A stretch of DNA of 6,877 nucleotides from Schleiferiaceae bacterium (lineage in GTDB: Bacteria; Bacteroidota; Bacteroidia; Flavobacteriales; Schleiferiaceae), in contig JAURAE010000069.1 of the NCBI GenBank assembly GCA_030829675.1, positions 1-6,877 on the forward strand. Direction: 5' to 3'. The position numbers and the translations under genes are program-made. The notes beneath the pieces are model-generated. The model was not told where the DNA came from. It made no database searches and worked only from the letters and a program-made list of their open reading frames with translations. Below are positions 5,606 through 6,877 of this stretch, one piece after another. Within the stretch, counting starts at the first letter, position 1, and every line of letters starts with the position of its first letter.

Positions 5606-6877
5606 ATGAACCACACCACCGAAAACGAGCGTTTACTCGATGATTTTCTACGCGCTCGGGCCATTGAAGAGAAAATGTTGATCTACTTGCGTCAAGGCAA
5701 GATATCCAAGTGGTTCAGCTCCTTTGGACAGGAAGCATTGAGCGTTGCGGCCACGCATGCATTGGCATCCGACGAGTACATCTGCACGATGCACCGCAAT
5801 CTCGGGGTTTTTATTGCCCGCGAAGTGCCGTTACTCCGCCTTTTTGCCCAATTCCAGGGCAAGCCCGAAGGCTTCACCAAAGGACGCGACCGCAGCTTTC
5901 ACTTTGGGAGTCAAGAGCACCACATCATAGGGATGATCAGTCATCTTGGGGCCCAGTTAGGGCTGGCCTGTGGTTTGGCCTTGCGCGAAAAAATGCTCGG
6001 CACGGGAAAATGTGTGTTGGCCTTTACCGGCGACGGGGCGACTTCTCAGGGAGATTTCCACGAAGCGCTCAATGTCGCGGCCGTTTGGGACCTGCCGGTG
6101 GTCTTTGTCGTGGAACGAAACTACTGGGGGCTCAGTACCCCGGAAGAGCAACAATTTGTCTTTAAGTCGTTTTTAGATAAGGGCCCCGCTTATGGCATGG
6201 AAGCCCGATCCTTCAATGCCAACGATTTGCAGGAGGGTGGCCGAGCGTTTAGCGAGGCCGCAGCTTTTGCCCGACAAGAGCAGAAACCCATCCTTCTCGA
6301 AGCTCGGACCTTCCGAATTCGCGGCCATGAAGAGGCGAGCGGCACCAAATATTATCCAGAGGGCATGATTGATGCAGCGATGGAGGAGGAGCCAATGGCC
6401 TTGATTCAAAATAATCTGAGTGCATGGGGATTGACCCAGGAAGAATTGGACAATAAAATGGACCAATTCAAATCTGAGGTCGACGAAGCCTTCCATGCAG
6501 CGCTGGCACTTAGTGGCCCAACCTACGATGCGCAAGAAAGTCTCAAGGACCTCTATGCACCCGCTGTGGAACCGCACTGGACTGGAGAAAGTGCACAGGA
6601 AATGCGCATGATTGACGCCATTCACGATGCGTTGGGATTGGCGTTGGAAGAGTGGCCGGAATTGGTTTACATGGGGCAAGATATTGGTGCCTATGGCGGT
6701 GTCTTCAAAGATGATGCAGGCAACACCGAGAAATTTGGTGAGGACCGTGTACGCAATACGACGCTTTGTGAGAGTGCCATTGTGGGATCTGCGCTCGGCT
6801 ATGCCATTTCAGGCGGTAAGGCCATGATGGAAATGCAGTTCTCGGATTTTGTCAGCACTGGATTCAATCAAATCGTC
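5606..6877 (+). CDS. Fused 2-oxoacid dehydrogenase E1 alpha/beta (thiamine diphosphate dependent), 3' end outside window
   Basis: Open from ATG 5606 to the last base, 424 residues with no stop. This E1 decarboxylates a 2-oxoacid (branched-chain oxoacids or pyruvate) and passes the acyl group to the lipoyl E2. Residues about 8-300 are the alpha part: SSFGQEA (38-44), MHRNLG (62-67), GKPEGFTKGRDRSFHFG (85-101), and the thiamine-diphosphate motif GDGATSQGDFHEALN (142-156) ending at Asn172, with Asp143 and Asn172 as expected magnesium ligands. After a linker, residues about 332-424 begin the beta part: MIDAIHDALGLALEEWPELVY, GGVFK (364-368) and CESAIVGSALGYA (388-400), where Glu389 should be the glutamate that activates the cofactor. 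Fused E1 chains of roughly 650-700 residues are common in Bacteroidota, so about 250 residues are missing. The ATG is the only upstream start in frame. Substrate choice cannot be decided from the fragment. Confidence 0.93.
   Translation, partial: MNHTTENERLLDDFLRARAIEEKMLIYLRQGKISKWFSSFGQEALSVAATHALASDEYICTMHRNLGVFIAREVPLLRLFAQFQGKPEGFTKGRDRSFHFGSQEHHIIGMISHLGAQLGLACGLALREKMLGTGKCVLAFTGDGATSQGDFHEALNVAAVWDLPVVFVVERNYWGLSTPEEQQFVFKSFLDKGPAYGMEARSFNANDLQEGGRAFSEAAAFARQEQKPILLEARTFRIRGHEEASGTKYYPEGMIDAAMEEEPMALIQNNLSAWGLTQEELDNKMDQFKSEVDEAFHAALALSGPTYDAQESLKDLYAPAVEPHWTGESAQEMRMIDAIHDALGLALEEWPELVYMGQDIGAYGGVFKDDAGNTEKFGEDRVRNTTLCESAIVGSALGYAISGGKAMMEMQFSDFVSTGFNQIV

Noticed and set aside
6173..6679. 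- strand open frame (168 codons) opposite the E1 gene.
   Set aside because: Antisense to the E1 chain, which has cofactor motifs and no stop over 424 codons; no start context or motif supports it.

Overview
This window looks like a piece of ordinary chromosomal backbone from a member of the Bacteroidota, most likely a flavobacterium-like (Flavobacteriales) organism. The support is as follows. There are DUF2911 and DUF1343 (NamZ-type) proteins. A tetratricopeptide-repeat (TPR) protein, ribH, recF and a short DUF721 gene lie side by side. The 2-oxoacid dehydrogenase E1 has its alpha and beta parts in one chain. Promoter-like TAnnTTTG boxes sit upstream of genes, and clear Shine-Dalgarno sites are almost absent. 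The lineage is inferred from gene content, not from a marker-gene comparison.

Left part (1-1750): the 3' end of a rightward DUF1343/NamZ-like muramidase gene meets a leftward DUF2911-TPR secreted protein gene across a bidirectional hairpin terminator (361-383). Upstream of the latter, on the same strand, lies ribH (lumazine synthase). Middle (1752-3900): a membrane-anchored TPR gene is read leftward, 1 nt ahead of ribH. It is divergent from recF. The 69-bp gap between them holds two mirror-image TAnnTTTG boxes that form a perfect 9-bp inverted repeat. recF runs into a DUF721/DciA-like gene with a 23-bp overlap. Right part (3897-6877): trmD, read leftward, overlaps the DUF721 gene tail-to-tail by 4 bp. 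It begins with GTG 2 nt after the stop of an isopenicillin-N-synthase-like Fe(II)/2-oxoglutarate-type oxygenase. That oxygenase is divergent from a fused E1 alpha/beta 2-oxoacid dehydrogenase gene, which runs off the window.

Functionally the genes are housekeeping: peptidoglycan sugar salvage (NamZ), riboflavin synthesis (ribH), DNA repair and replication (recF, DUF721), tRNA G37 methylation (trmD) and branched-chain or pyruvate-type oxoacid oxidation (E1). The oxygenase and the DUF2911-TPR protein have no assignable substrate. The packing is tight: the largest gap between genes is 84 bp, and no stretch above 300 bases lacks a gene. I see no mobile element, CRISPR array, tRNA or rRNA, and no clear new defence or biosynthetic system. 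The observations most worth a second look are the symmetric recF/TPR promoter region, an 11-base promoter word shared by recF and the oxygenase, a possibly leaderless recF mRNA, the oxygenase-trmD coupling, and a Glu-to-Gln change in the E1 beta part.
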